A stretch of 5,048 bases of DNA, from NCBI GenBank assembly GCA_016650135.1, contig JAENWH010000165.1:1-5048 (forward strand). The letters run 5' to 3'. Under the pieces are notes generated by a model. The model saw only the letters and a list, made by a program, of their open reading frames with translations. It was not told the origin of the DNA and made no database searches. The position numbers and the translations under genes were made by a program. This document shows positions 1-5,048 of this stretch, one piece after another. The DNA comes from Peptostreptococcaceae bacterium (GTDB lineage Bacteria; Bacillota_A; Clostridia; Peptostreptococcales; Anaerovoracaceae). Numbering within the stretch: position 1 is the first letter of the stretch; every line of letters starts with the position of its first letter.

Positions 1-1626
1 AATCATGGCATCGATAAACTGATTACAACTTTTGATATGGCAGTTTTAACAGAAGACTCTGTTTCTCATTTTGTCAAAATGCAAAGGCCAATTCGAGTTC
101 TTGATCAATGGATGTATCATTCCAGGCTTTATAAGGCAGCCATTCTCGCGGGAAGAAACAGTAACATAGAAATAGTTCAGTTGACTTCTTTTGGTTGTGG
201 GCTTGATGCAGTTACAACTGATCAGGTTGAAGAAATAATGTCAAAGAATAATAATCTTTATACCGCCTTAAAAATCGATGAAGGCAGCAACCTGGGAGCG
301 GCCAAAATTAGAATCAGATCGTTAAAAGCTGCGCTTGAAGAACGAGAAAAAAATAATATTAAATACATTGATAACGAATTGCCTTTTATAAGAAAAATAT
401 TCAGCAAAAAAATGAAAAAGGAATATACTATTTTACTGCCTCAGTTATCTCCAATTCATTTTCAATTTTTGCAGATTGCCTTATCAAACAGTGGTTATAA
501 GGTTGCTTTGTTGCCTTCAGTTGACAAAAATGCTATAGATGAAGGGTTGAAATACATTAATAATGATGCCTGCTATCCAACGATTATTACATTGGGTCAG
601 ATAATATCTTCTCTTAAATCGGGAAAATACGACTTAAATAAAACTGCAATTTTCATGTCTCAAACAGGTGGACCCTGTAGAGCAAGCAACTATATTGCTC
701 TGTTAAGAAAAGCATTAATAGATTTGAAAATGGAACAAATCCCTGTCATATCAATAAATCTTATAGGTCTTGAAAGGAACCCAGGTTTTAACATCAGTTT
801 TTCTATTATTAAGAGGGGAATAATGGGCCTGGTTTATGGGGATCTTCTAATGAGAGTTCTTTATGCCACTCGCCCTTATGAATTTGAAGCAGGTTCTGCC
901 GAGTCACTTTATGAAAAATGGTCAGCTGCCGTAAAGAAAAATATTAAAAACGGACGCCTTAGAGAATATAAAAAAAACATAAAGGCAATTGTTAAAGATT
1001 TTGATGAAATAAGACTAAACAACATCAAGAAACCAAAGGTTGGAGTAGTTGGAGAAATACTGGTCAAGTACCATCCTAATGCTAATAATGACATTGTGGG
1101 GATAATTGAGCAGGAAGGCGGAGAAGCTGTTGTGCTTGATTTAATAGATTTTTTCTTATATGGCATGCATAGTAAAGAATTTAACTTTAAACATTTATCC
1201 GGGAAATACAGCACCATGCTTATAAACTGGATTGGTATTTTAATTATTGAATTTTTCAGAAAACCGTTAAGAAAAGAACTATCAGAAAGTAATCGCTTTG
1301 AAGCGCCGGTGTATATAAATGAAATTGCTGAAAAGGCGAAAAAAATAATTTCATTAGGCAACCAGTGCGGTGAAGGCTGGCTACTGACAGGAGAAATGCT
1401 TGAGTTGATTGACAGTGGCGTTGAAAATATTGTCTGTTTGCAGCCATTTGGCTGTTTACCCAACCATGTATCCGGTAAAGGAATGATAAAGCCTTTAAGA
1501 AATTATAATTCTTTAACAAATATAGTTGCAATAGACTACGATCCAGGTTCCAGTGATGTTAATCAGCTGAACAGAATCAAACTTATGATGGCAACAGCAC
1601 ATAAAAACACGAACAAAAGCAATTAG
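1..1626 (+). CDS. Acyl-CoA dehydratase activase-related protein, C-terminal part (5' truncated by window edge)
   Basis: The reading frame is open from base 1, so the gene begins before the window; 541 residues are visible and the Met at position 37 is not a real start. The sequence resembles the C-terminal third of the roughly 1400-residue clostridial proteins that carry BcrAD/BadFG-type (HgdC-like) ATPase domains at the N-terminus, followed by DUF2229 and a region related to 2-hydroxyacyl-CoA dehydratase subunits. Visible landmarks are QLTSFGCGLDAVTTDQ followed by LKIDEGSNLGAAKIRIRSLKAALEER (near residues 62-110), NDACYPT (Cys191), QTGGPCRASNY (Cys226), GNQCGEGW (Cys456), CLQPFGCLPNHVSGKG (Cys479 and Cys485) and a final DYDPGSSDVNQLNRIK block. 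The conserved cysteines suggest iron-sulfur binding; that is inference. Relatives of HgdC drive ATP-dependent electron transfer to radical dehydratases, but the exact role of these giant fused proteins is not settled. The protein should be cytoplasmic; I see no signal peptide or clear membrane segment. It ends in TAG, 68 bp before the next gene. Confidence 0.9.
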   Translation, partial: NHGIDKLITTFDMAVLTEDSVSHFVKMQRPIRVLDQWMYHSRLYKAAILAGRNSNIEIVQLTSFGCGLDAVTTDQVEEIMSKNNNLYTALKIDEGSNLGAAKIRIRSLKAALEEREKNNIKYIDNELPFIRKIFSKKMKKEYTILLPQLSPIHFQFLQIALSNSGYKVALLPSVDKNAIDEGLKYINNDACYPTIITLGQIISSLKSGKYDLNKTAIFMSQTGGPCRASNYIALLRKALIDLKMEQIPVISINLIGLERNPGFNISFSIIKRGIMGLVYGDLLMRVLYATRPYEFEAGSAESLYEKWSAAVKKNIKNGRLREYKKNIKAIVKDFDEIRLNNIKKPKVGVVGEILVKYHPNANNDIVGIIEQEGGEAVVLDLIDFFLYGMHSKEFNFKHLSGKYSTMLINWIGILIIEFFRKPLRKELSESNRFEAPVYINEIAEKAKKIISLGNQCGEGWLLTGEMLELIDSGVENIVCLQPFGCLPNHVSGKGMIKPLRNYNSLTNIVAIDYDPGSSDVNQLNRIKLMMATAHKNTNKSN

Positions 1627-1629
1627 CCT

Positions 1630-1658
1630 TTGAAATAGAATGAAAAATAGTGTATAAT
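1630..1658 (+). promoter_or_regulatory. Sigma-A-type promoter of the yebC-like gene
   Basis: The -35 box TTGAAA lies at 1630-1635 and a perfect -10 box TATAAT at 1653-1658, with a 17-bp spacer. Transcription should start near 1665, about 30 bp before the ATG. The -35 box begins four bases after the stop codon of the preceding gene, so the yebC-like gene can be expressed separately from it. No terminator separates the two, so read-through is also possible. Confidence 0.8.
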
Positions 1659-1694
1659 TATTAAGTAATAAAAATATGTTAAGGAGGTGTCTTT

Positions 1695-2423
1695 ATGGGA
1701 AGACACGGCACAATTGCAGGCCGAAAGGCTTCACAAGATTCAAAAAGAGCGGCAGGTTTTACAAAATATTCAAGAGCAATCACAGTAGCAGCAAAAGGTG
1801 GGGGCGACCCGGATTATAATTTTTCTCTTAAGCATGCTATTGAGAAAGCAAAGGGAATCAATATGCCTAACGATAGTATTGCAAGAGCTATAAAAAAAGG
1901 AACCGGCGAACTTGCCGGCGAAGTCTATGAAGAGGAAAGCTTTGAAGGTTATGGCGCTGGAGGAGTTGCAGTTATCGTTGATATTCTGACTGATAATAAA
2001 AACAGAACAACTGCGGCAATGAAACACGCTTTTGATAAATATGGCGGCAACCTGGGAGTTCGTGGATGTGTATCCTATATGTTTGAAAGAAAGGGCATCA
2101 TTATCATAGAAAAAACAGACACTGTTAATGAGAATTCCTTGATGGAAACAGCTCTTGAAGCCGGTATGGAAGATATGATCAATTACGAAGACAGTTTTGA
2201 AATTCAAACTTCAGTTGAGGATTTTGACAATGTTGTTGAAGCTCTTAAGAAATACGAATATGAACTTCTAGAATCGGATATTGAGTATATCCCGTCAGTG
2301 GATATAACTCCGGAAAACGAATATGATATAAAGAACCTGAAAAAGATGATAGATATCCTCGAAGAGAACGATGATGTGCAGAAGGTCTATCATAATTGTA
2401 CCATTGATTTAAATGAAGAATAA
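1695..2423 (+). CDS. yebC: YebC/PmpR (TACO1) family protein
   Basis: This 242-residue protein matches the usual length of the YebC/TACO1 family. Members were long annotated as DNA-binding regulators (PmpR); more recent work ties the family to translation, helping ribosomes past proline-rich stalls. Visible hallmarks are FTKYSRAITVAAKGGGDPDYN (residues 22-42), the helix motif AIEKAKGINMPNDSIARAIK (48-67) with KGTGE, then EGYGAGGVAVIVDILTDNKN (84-103) with R104 and T105, and GGNLGVRGCVSYMF (117-130). The C-terminal third is acidic and ends in DLNEE. The start is fixed by AAGGAGGTG at 1681-1689, five bases before ATG. One oddity: the N-terminus is MGRHGTIAGRKASQDSKR, not the classical MAGHSKWANIKHRK opening, so it belongs to a divergent subgroup. 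The family is certain; which subfamily (YebC or YebC2-like) cannot be settled by eye. It has its own promoter, and no ruvABC genes follow as they do in many genomes. Confidence 0.95.
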   Translation: MGRHGTIAGRKASQDSKRAAGFTKYSRAITVAAKGGGDPDYNFSLKHAIEKAKGINMPNDSIARAIKKGTGELAGEVYEEESFEGYGAGGVAVIVDILTDNKNRTTAAMKHAFDKYGGNLGVRGCVSYMFERKGIIIIEKTDTVNENSLMETALEAGMEDMINYEDSFEIQTSVEDFDNVVEALKKYEYELLESDIEYIPSVDITPENEYDIKNLKKMIDILEENDDVQKVYHNCTIDLNEE

Positions 2424-2523
2424 TCGTTGAATTCAAGCATTCTCTAAACAAGAAATTTAAAAAAAATGTAAAAGATTTGTTCCAGTGATGATAATCATGT
2501 GATAAACATAAATTCGCATATAA
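2424..2523. other. Non-coding spacer after the yebC-like gene
   Basis: These 100 bases are AT-rich. I find no gene, no convincing intrinsic terminator for the yebC-like gene and no repeat longer than a short near-palindrome, ATGATAATCAT around 2487-2497. The spacer separates the yebC-like gene from the 3' end of the opposite-strand thioesterase remnant; with the two remnants it makes a stretch of about 470 bases lacking an intact gene. Confidence 0.6.
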
Positions 2524-2748
2524 TCAGACGGATTTAGCAGATCTTTCACAAGCATTATTAATTAACCCATTTTTGTCAACAATGGCTCTTTCATATTTTC
2601 CACAGCATATTACGCCGACGGAATCGCTAACAGTAATATCAAGAAAAACACTTTCCCCTTCAACTTTTGTTACCATAAGTAGGAAGATAAGAGTTTCGCC
2701 GATTAATGTAGTTTCTTCGTGGGTCAATTCAATCTTTTTCCCGATTGT
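2524..2748 (-). pseudogene. Truncated FlK-like (COG5496-type) thioesterase, C-terminal half only
   Basis: On the minus strand, reading from about 2748 down to a stop at 2524-2526, the frame encodes TIGKKIELTHEETTLIGETL, then KVEGESVFLDITVSD, and ends with GKYERAIVDKNGL plus a basic tail. This is the pattern of the second half of small hotdog-fold thioesterases related to fluoroacetyl-CoA thioesterase FlK: a VGT-x-x-x-x-x-H strand, the V-G-E/M turn, the EV-x-G strand and the terminal HERxIV motif. The family is usually about 130 residues; only about 74 are present, and the N-terminal half with the first strand and helix, including the Thr/Glu part of the active site known in FlK, is missing. 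The frame stays open upstream to an ATG at 2827-2829, but that added sequence is antisense to a kinase remnant and shows no thioesterase features. I see no start or RBS near the homologous part. It is therefore a relic; expression of a novel chimeric protein is possible but unlikely. Confidence 0.65.
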
Positions 2749-2850
2749 AAAGAAAAGAATGACACTATTATTTTTGATAAGAAAACAGAACATTCTATTG
2801 TACTTGGAGACGTTGACAGAATGGAGCAAATTTTGAGAAATCTTATCAAT
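2749..2850 (+). pseudogene. Sensor histidine kinase remnant (N-box region only)
   Basis: About 34 codons read KEKNDTIIFDKKTEHSIVLG followed by DVDRMEQILRNLIN. This is the segment linking the DHp helices to the ATPase domain of sensor histidine kinases, with the characteristic GDxDRxxQxLxNLxxNA N-box at its end. Homology stops after NLIN (2848-2850): the next codons, LCLLI, do not continue the NNAxKHS pattern, and no H-box, G1 or G2 box is present in any frame nearby. The piece abuts the opposite-strand thioesterase remnant on its left and the 6S promoter on its right. The frame itself runs on to 3024, but that part lies inside the structured RNA and is not protein-like. It is a non-functional fragment left by deletion or rearrangement. 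Confidence 0.65.
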
Positions 2851-2859
2851 CTCTGCTTA

Positions 2860-2888
2860 TTGATTCTTTCATCTGATTATGGTACAAT
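2860..2888 (+). promoter_or_regulatory. Promoter of the 6S RNA gene (extended -10)
   Basis: A -35 box TTGATT at 2860-2865 and a -10 box TACAAT at 2883-2888 are separated by 17 bp, and TG at 2880-2881 gives an extended -10 element (TGG-TACAAT). Transcription is expected to begin near A2895. The promoter begins just after the last recognisable codon of the kinase remnant and points at the structured RNA. Confidence 0.7.
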
Positions 2889-2894
2889 AAGAAC

Positions 2895-3092
2895 AGTAAA
2901 AGGAAGTGCATATAATGTCCTGAAGTGTTCGTTAAGGATTTATAATTCAACCTACAAATTGACCTTGGGAATTCGGGTTCATCTATTGGATGTCATGCCT
3001 CCTTATGGAGGAAGACAGAATTAGTGACAGAGTACCCCCCTATCTATGATAGGGTGTGAATTATATCCTGACGGCATGTCGGGATTTTTTTT
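2895..3092 (+). ncRNA. ssrS: 6S RNA, RNA polymerase-binding regulatory RNA
   Basis: 6S RNA binds the housekeeping RNA polymerase by mimicking an open promoter and damps transcription in stationary phase. Both ends resemble the ends of E. coli 6S RNA as I recall it: CCTGAAGTGTTCG (2919-2931) against its CTCTGAGATGTTCG, and ACGGCATGTCGGGATT (3071-3086) against its GCGGCATCTCGGAGATT. The ends pair: 2917-2927 with 3075-3085, ten of eleven positions including G-U. Further in, 2935-2949 pairs with 3057-3069 as 13 base pairs with a two-base bulge. Then comes an open central region whose 3' side holds a hairpin (CCCTATC 3038-3044 with GATAGGG 3048-3054, loop TAT). The apical part has CCTCC-TTAT-GGAGG (2998-3011), flanked by GTC/GAC (2992-2994 and 3014-3016). 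Length (about 170-198 nt), long rod shape, central bubble with a 3'-side hairpin, promoter and terminator all fit 6S RNA. The exact 5' end is uncertain: start near 2895 or processed to about 2914. An unrelated structured RNA is the main alternative. Confidence 0.75.
3066..3092 (+). terminator. Intrinsic terminator at the 3' end of 6S RNA
   Basis: TCCTGAC (3066-3072) pairs with GTCGGGA (3078-3084) as a 7-bp stem including one T-G pair, closed by the loop GGCAT, and is followed by eight T residues (3085-3092), then A and six more T. The 3' arm of this hairpin is the same sequence that forms the closing stem of 6S RNA, so the terminator fold and the mature 6S fold exclude each other. It also insulates the following operon from upstream transcription. 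Confidence 0.8.
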
Positions 3093-3102
3093 ATTTTTTG
3101 AG

Positions 3103-3131
3103 TTGATTTTTATTAAAAATAGAAGTAGAAT
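3103..3131 (+). promoter_or_regulatory. Sigma-A-type promoter of the iclR-like operon
   Basis: A -35 box TTGATT at 3103-3108 and a -10 box TAGAAT at 3126-3131 are separated by 17 bp. Transcription should begin near 3138, giving a leader of about 54 nt before the regulator's preferred ATG. It lies directly after the 6S terminator's T-tract and just upstream of the TGAAA/TTTCA array. Confidence 0.65.
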
Positions 3132-3148
3132 ACTATCAAAAGATATTT

Positions 3149-3173
3149 TGAAACATTATTTCACATAATGAAA
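3149..3173 (+). promoter_or_regulatory. Putative IclR-type operator: three alternating half-sites
   Basis: The pentamers TGAAA (3149-3153), TTTCA (3159-3163) and TGAAA (3169-3173) alternate in orientation, each 10 bp after the last, with five-base spacers CATTA and CATAA. They form two overlapping 15-bp inverted repeats, TGAAACATTATTTCA and TTTCACATAATGAAA. The first resembles the E. coli IclR box (TGGAAATNATTTCCA). Half-sites one helical turn apart suit a dimer or tetramer binding one DNA face. The array lies at about +12 to +36, between the start site and the RBS, suggesting repression of its own operon. This is inferred from symmetry and position. Confidence 0.55.
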
Positions 3174-3191
3174 CGAAGGGGAATGCTGTTT

Positions 3192-3968
3192 ATGGAAAAT
3201 ATTAAAAACACAAATACTGTAAAATCTATCATAAAAGCTTTTGCAATTATTGAAGCCCTCGATGAAGCGGGTTCTTTAAGTATTGGAGAACTAAGCAAAA
3301 TACTGGTAATGGATAAAGCAACAGTTCACAGGTTAATCAATACCGTAAAAGATATTGGATATGTTACTCAAAACCTGGAGACTAAAAAATATTCTAACAG
3401 TATTAAATTGTTTGAAATAGGTCAAAATGTAATAACAAAGACAGGGTTGTTTGAGGCTGCAAGGCCATATATAGAATCATTATCAGCAGAGACAGGAGAA
3501 AGTATTAACCTGGGTATAGTCAGAGACAATAAAATAGTTTATGTAGATAAAAAAGAAGGGAAATCCGCAATTAAGGTAAGTATAAAAGTTGGAACATCAA
3601 TTCCAATGCATTGCACAGGGCTGGGGAAGGCTGTTTTATCACATATGAATGAAACTGAACGAGAAAACATTATGAATCAGATTGAGTTTATGAGATACGC
3701 TAAAAACACCTCTCTTGACAAGGAAACACTTTTAAGAAGGTTGGATAAATGCCATAAACTAGGTTATTCCATCGATAATGAAGAATATGTTAATGATTTG
3801 ATTTCATTTGGTGCACCAATATTTGATTATAAAGGTGAGCCGATAGCCGCCATCAGCATATCATTCCCTAAGTCAAGATACGATAAGGCTGATAATGGAA
3901 TATCTTACGCCGCATTGATTAAAGATGCCGCAGCAAACATATCAAAAAAGATGGGATATATCATATAA
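3192..3968 (+). CDS. IclR-family transcriptional regulator
   Basis: This 258-residue protein has the standard IclR layout. A winged helix-turn-helix occupies about residues 10-60, with GSLSIGELSKILVMDKATVH (28-47) then RLINTVKDIGYV. A ligand-binding domain follows at about 80-256, with GESINLGIVRDNKIVYVD (102-119), VGTSIPMHCTGLGKAVLS (133-150) and the family signature GYSIDNEEYVNDLISFGAPI (191-210), DYKGEPIAAISIS. Such proteins bind small organic acids and act as repressors or activators, usually of an adjacent catabolic operon. I chose ATG at 3192 because GAAGGGG (3175-3181) sits 10 bases upstream. The in-frame ATG at 3168 has no RBS and lies within the operator array, and ATG 3183 is too close to the RBS. 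The ketopantoate reductase-family gene follows after 37 bp without a terminator, so the two are almost certainly cotranscribed and the regulator probably controls both. The ligand cannot be read from the sequence; a 2-oxo or 2-hydroxy acid is a guess from the neighbours. Confidence 0.93.
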   Translation: MENIKNTNTVKSIIKAFAIIEALDEAGSLSIGELSKILVMDKATVHRLINTVKDIGYVTQNLETKKYSNSIKLFEIGQNVITKTGLFEAARPYIESLSAETGESINLGIVRDNKIVYVDKKEGKSAIKVSIKVGTSIPMHCTGLGKAVLSHMNETERENIMNQIEFMRYAKNTSLDKETLLRRLDKCHKLGYSIDNEEYVNDLISFGAPIFDYKGEPIAAISISFPKSRYDKADNGISYAALIKDAAANISKKMGYII

Positions 3969-4005
3969 TAAATTATATTCAACTTTAATTAATATTGGGG
4001 GAATT

Positions 4006-4944
4006 ATGAAAATTGCAATAGTTGGGGCAGGAGCCATGGGATGCCTTTATGGGGCTAAACTATCAAAAGTAAAATCAAATCAGGTTTTTTTCCTTGATGT
4101 CTGGCAGGAGCATATAGATGCAATTAATAAAAACGGATTGATTATGGAAGAAAATGGTACTATTGTAAAATATAAAGGCCTTATTGCAACAAATGATCCT
4201 ACTTCTATTGGTCCTGTTGATCTCGCTATTATTTTCGTCAAATCAACGCTGACTAAGGAAGCTATGATAAAGAATTATTTAATATTTGGGTCTGATACTA
4301 CGGCTATTACTCTTCAAAACGGCTTGGGTAATATTGAAATAATTAGTGACGCAATTGGCTCCAAAAATGTTCTAGCAGGAACTACAGCGCACGGAGCAAC
4401 AATGATTAATCCAGGTAAAATGCGGCATGCCGGAGCTGGAAAAACAATAATTGGTGAATTAACAGGGGAAATAACAGAAAGAATTAAACAAATAGAATCA
4501 GTTTTCAACGAAGCCGGTATTGAAACGACTGTTTCTGATAATGTTGTTGGTCTTGTATGGGATAAATTATTAATAAATGTGGGAATTAATGCCTTGACTG
4601 GAATTACTCGAGTTGAAAACGGAAGGTTGTTGGATTATCCGGAAATTGAACAGCTGCTTGAACTTGCAGTGATTGAAGCAATGAAAGTTGCGGAAAGCAA
4701 AGGTATAAAATTAAGTTTTACAGATCCGGTTAGCCATACAAAGGATGTTTGTAAGGCTACAGCAGTAAATAAATCATCCATGCTTCAAGATGTAATAAAA
4801 GGAAATAAAACTGAAATTGAAATGATCAATGGAGCTATCGTTAAAGAAGGAAAATCTATGGGGATTGATACGCCAGTAAATCTTGTTTTAACGAATATCA
4901 TTAAGTTTGTTCAAAGATATGAATTACAAAAGGAAAACCCTTGA
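4006..4944 (+). CDS. Ketopantoate reductase-family (ApbA/PanE-like) dehydrogenase
   Basis: This 312-residue protein has the normal length of the 2-dehydropantoate 2-reductase family, which reduces ketopantoate or similar 2-oxo acids with NAD(P)H. An N-terminal Rossmann domain carries GAGAMG (residues 7-12) and QNGLGN (104-109). GTTAHGATMINPGKMRHAGAG (125-145) is typical of the family. The C-terminal helical domain has VWDKLLINVGINALTGI (184-200), whose Lys187 matches the catalytic Lys, and SSMLQDVIKGNKTEIEMING (257-276), whose Glu270 matches the catalytic Glu of E. coli PanE. The start is ATG 4006, which begins directly with the Rossmann strand MKIAIVGAG and follows GGGGG (3997-4001); upstream in-frame codons overlap the regulator gene and add no homology. 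Asp31 (FFLDVWQEH) stands where classical PanE has Arg31 for the NADPH phosphate, suggesting NADH use. With an IclR regulator before it and a ferredoxin-type subunit after it, a catabolic 2-oxo/2-hydroxy acid role is as likely as pantothenate synthesis, so I give no gene symbol. Confidence 0.9.
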   Translation: MKIAIVGAGAMGCLYGAKLSKVKSNQVFFLDVWQEHIDAINKNGLIMEENGTIVKYKGLIATNDPTSIGPVDLAIIFVKSTLTKEAMIKNYLIFGSDTTAITLQNGLGNIEIISDAIGSKNVLAGTTAHGATMINPGKMRHAGAGKTIIGELTGEITERIKQIESVFNEAGIETTVSDNVVGLVWDKLLINVGINALTGITRVENGRLLDYPEIEQLLELAVIEAMKVAESKGIKLSFTDPVSHTKDVCKATAVNKSSMLQDVIKGNKTEIEMINGAIVKEGKSMGIDTPVNLVLTNIIKFVQRYELQKENP

Positions 4945-5048
4945 TGGCTATTAAATGTAATGTAGAATTTAGAGAAGAATTTTGCGTTGGATGCGGACTT
5001 TGTATTTCAGTTTGTCCAAGAAAAATTCTTGCAATCTCAGATAATAAA
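4944..5048 (+). CDS. 4Fe-4S ferredoxin-type subunit, probably of a 2-oxoacid:ferredoxin oxidoreductase (3' truncated)
   Basis: Thirty-five codons are visible before the window ends. They contain the 4Fe-4S motif CVGCGLCISVCP (Cys14, Cys17, Cys20, Cys24), preceded by MAIKCNVEFREEF. The N-terminus resembles the small delta subunits (KorD/VorD type) of 2-oxoglutarate or 2-ketoisovalerate:ferredoxin oxidoreductases, which normally carry two clusters in about 70-100 residues and precede the alpha, beta and gamma genes. The second cluster and any partner genes lie outside the window, so a stand-alone ferredoxin is the alternative. The ATG shares its A with the TGA stop of the preceding gene (4942-4944), and AAAAGGA (4928-4934) lies nine bases upstream, which implies translational coupling and membership of the same operon. 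Confidence 0.8.
   Translation, partial: MAIKCNVEFREEFCVGCGLCISVCPRKILAISDNK

Noticed and set aside
909..1463. Minus-strand 184-codon ORF inside the activase-related gene
   Set aside because: It is fully antisense to a clearly conserved coding sequence and has no recognisable motifs.
2573..2836. Plus-strand 87-codon ORF
   Set aside because: It is the antisense shadow of the thioesterase remnant, with no RBS and no recognisable protein pattern.
2911..2916. TATAAT as an alternative -10 box for the 6S RNA
   Set aside because: It would start transcription near 2923, inside the closing stem, and would remove half of the pairing; the promoter at 2860-2888 gives a complete RNA.
2898..2923. AAAAGGAAG followed by ATG at 2915, looking like a translation start
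   Set aside because: The frame is ATG-TCC-TGA, only two codons, and the bases from 2917 on belong to the 6S closing stem.
2719..3024. Plus-strand 101-codon ORF spanning the kinase remnant and the following region
   Set aside because: Only its codons from 2749 to 2850 resemble a protein; the remainder overlaps the promoter and structured 6S RNA, it starts with GTG without an RBS, and its first codons are antisense to the thioesterase remnant.
3034..3054. Hairpin CCCTATC-TAT-GATAGGG considered as a separate terminator or operator
   Set aside because: No T-tract follows it, and it fits as the hairpin on the 3' side of the 6S RNA central bubble.
3168..3191. Upstream in-frame ATG codons (3168 and 3183) as the IclR start
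   Set aside because: ATG 3168 has no RBS and lies in the operator array; ATG 3183 is only one base from the GGGG of the RBS. ATG 3192 is well spaced and gives the usual family N-terminus.
3925..4005. Longer ketopantoate reductase-family frame beginning at 3925
   Set aside because: The additional 27 codons overlap the end of the regulator gene in another frame, and the Rossmann strand MKIAIVGAG begins exactly at 4006 after a G-rich RBS.

Overview
The window is AT-rich, roughly one third G+C by eye, with strong Shine-Dalgarno sites and consensus sigma-A promoters. Its genes are typical of strict anaerobes: an acyl-CoA dehydratase activase-related protein and a ferredoxin-type oxidoreductase subunit. 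This points to a chromosomal segment of a low-GC Firmicute, most likely a member of the Clostridia. Nothing in it suggests a phage, plasmid or CRISPR locus.

Layout, all on the + strand unless stated. (1) 1-1626: the C-terminal 541 residues of a very large acyl-CoA dehydratase activase-related protein whose beginning lies outside the window. (2) 1695-2423: a YebC/TACO1-family protein with its own near-consensus promoter and a strong RBS. (3) 2424-2894: no intact gene. It holds two gene remnants joined head to head: on the minus strand the C-terminal half of a FlK-like (COG5496-type) thioesterase, and on the plus strand about 34 codons of a sensor histidine kinase around its N-box. They meet near 2745-2750. 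(4) About 2895-3092: a structured RNA that I identify as 6S RNA (ssrS), with an extended -10 promoter, a long closing stem broken by a central bubble, an apical hairpin and an intrinsic terminator. (5) 3103-5048: an operon made of an IclR-family regulator, a ketopantoate reductase-family dehydrogenase, and the start of a 4Fe-4S subunit that probably belongs to a 2-oxoacid:ferredoxin oxidoreductase. An array of TGAAA/TTTCA half-sites lies between the promoter and the regulator gene and looks like an autoregulatory operator.

How the parts fit: the IclR protein probably senses a small acid and controls its own operon, which pairs a 2-oxoacid reductase with an oxidative decarboxylating enzyme. 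That suggests 2-oxo/2-hydroxy acid metabolism, perhaps of branched-chain carbon, rather than only housekeeping pantothenate synthesis. The reductase has Asp where classical PanE has an NADPH-binding Arg, which fits a catabolic NADH-linked role. The most useful results not visible from protein-coding calls are the 6S RNA, the chimeric relic just upstream of it, and the operator array. I found no convincing evidence of a wholly new system.
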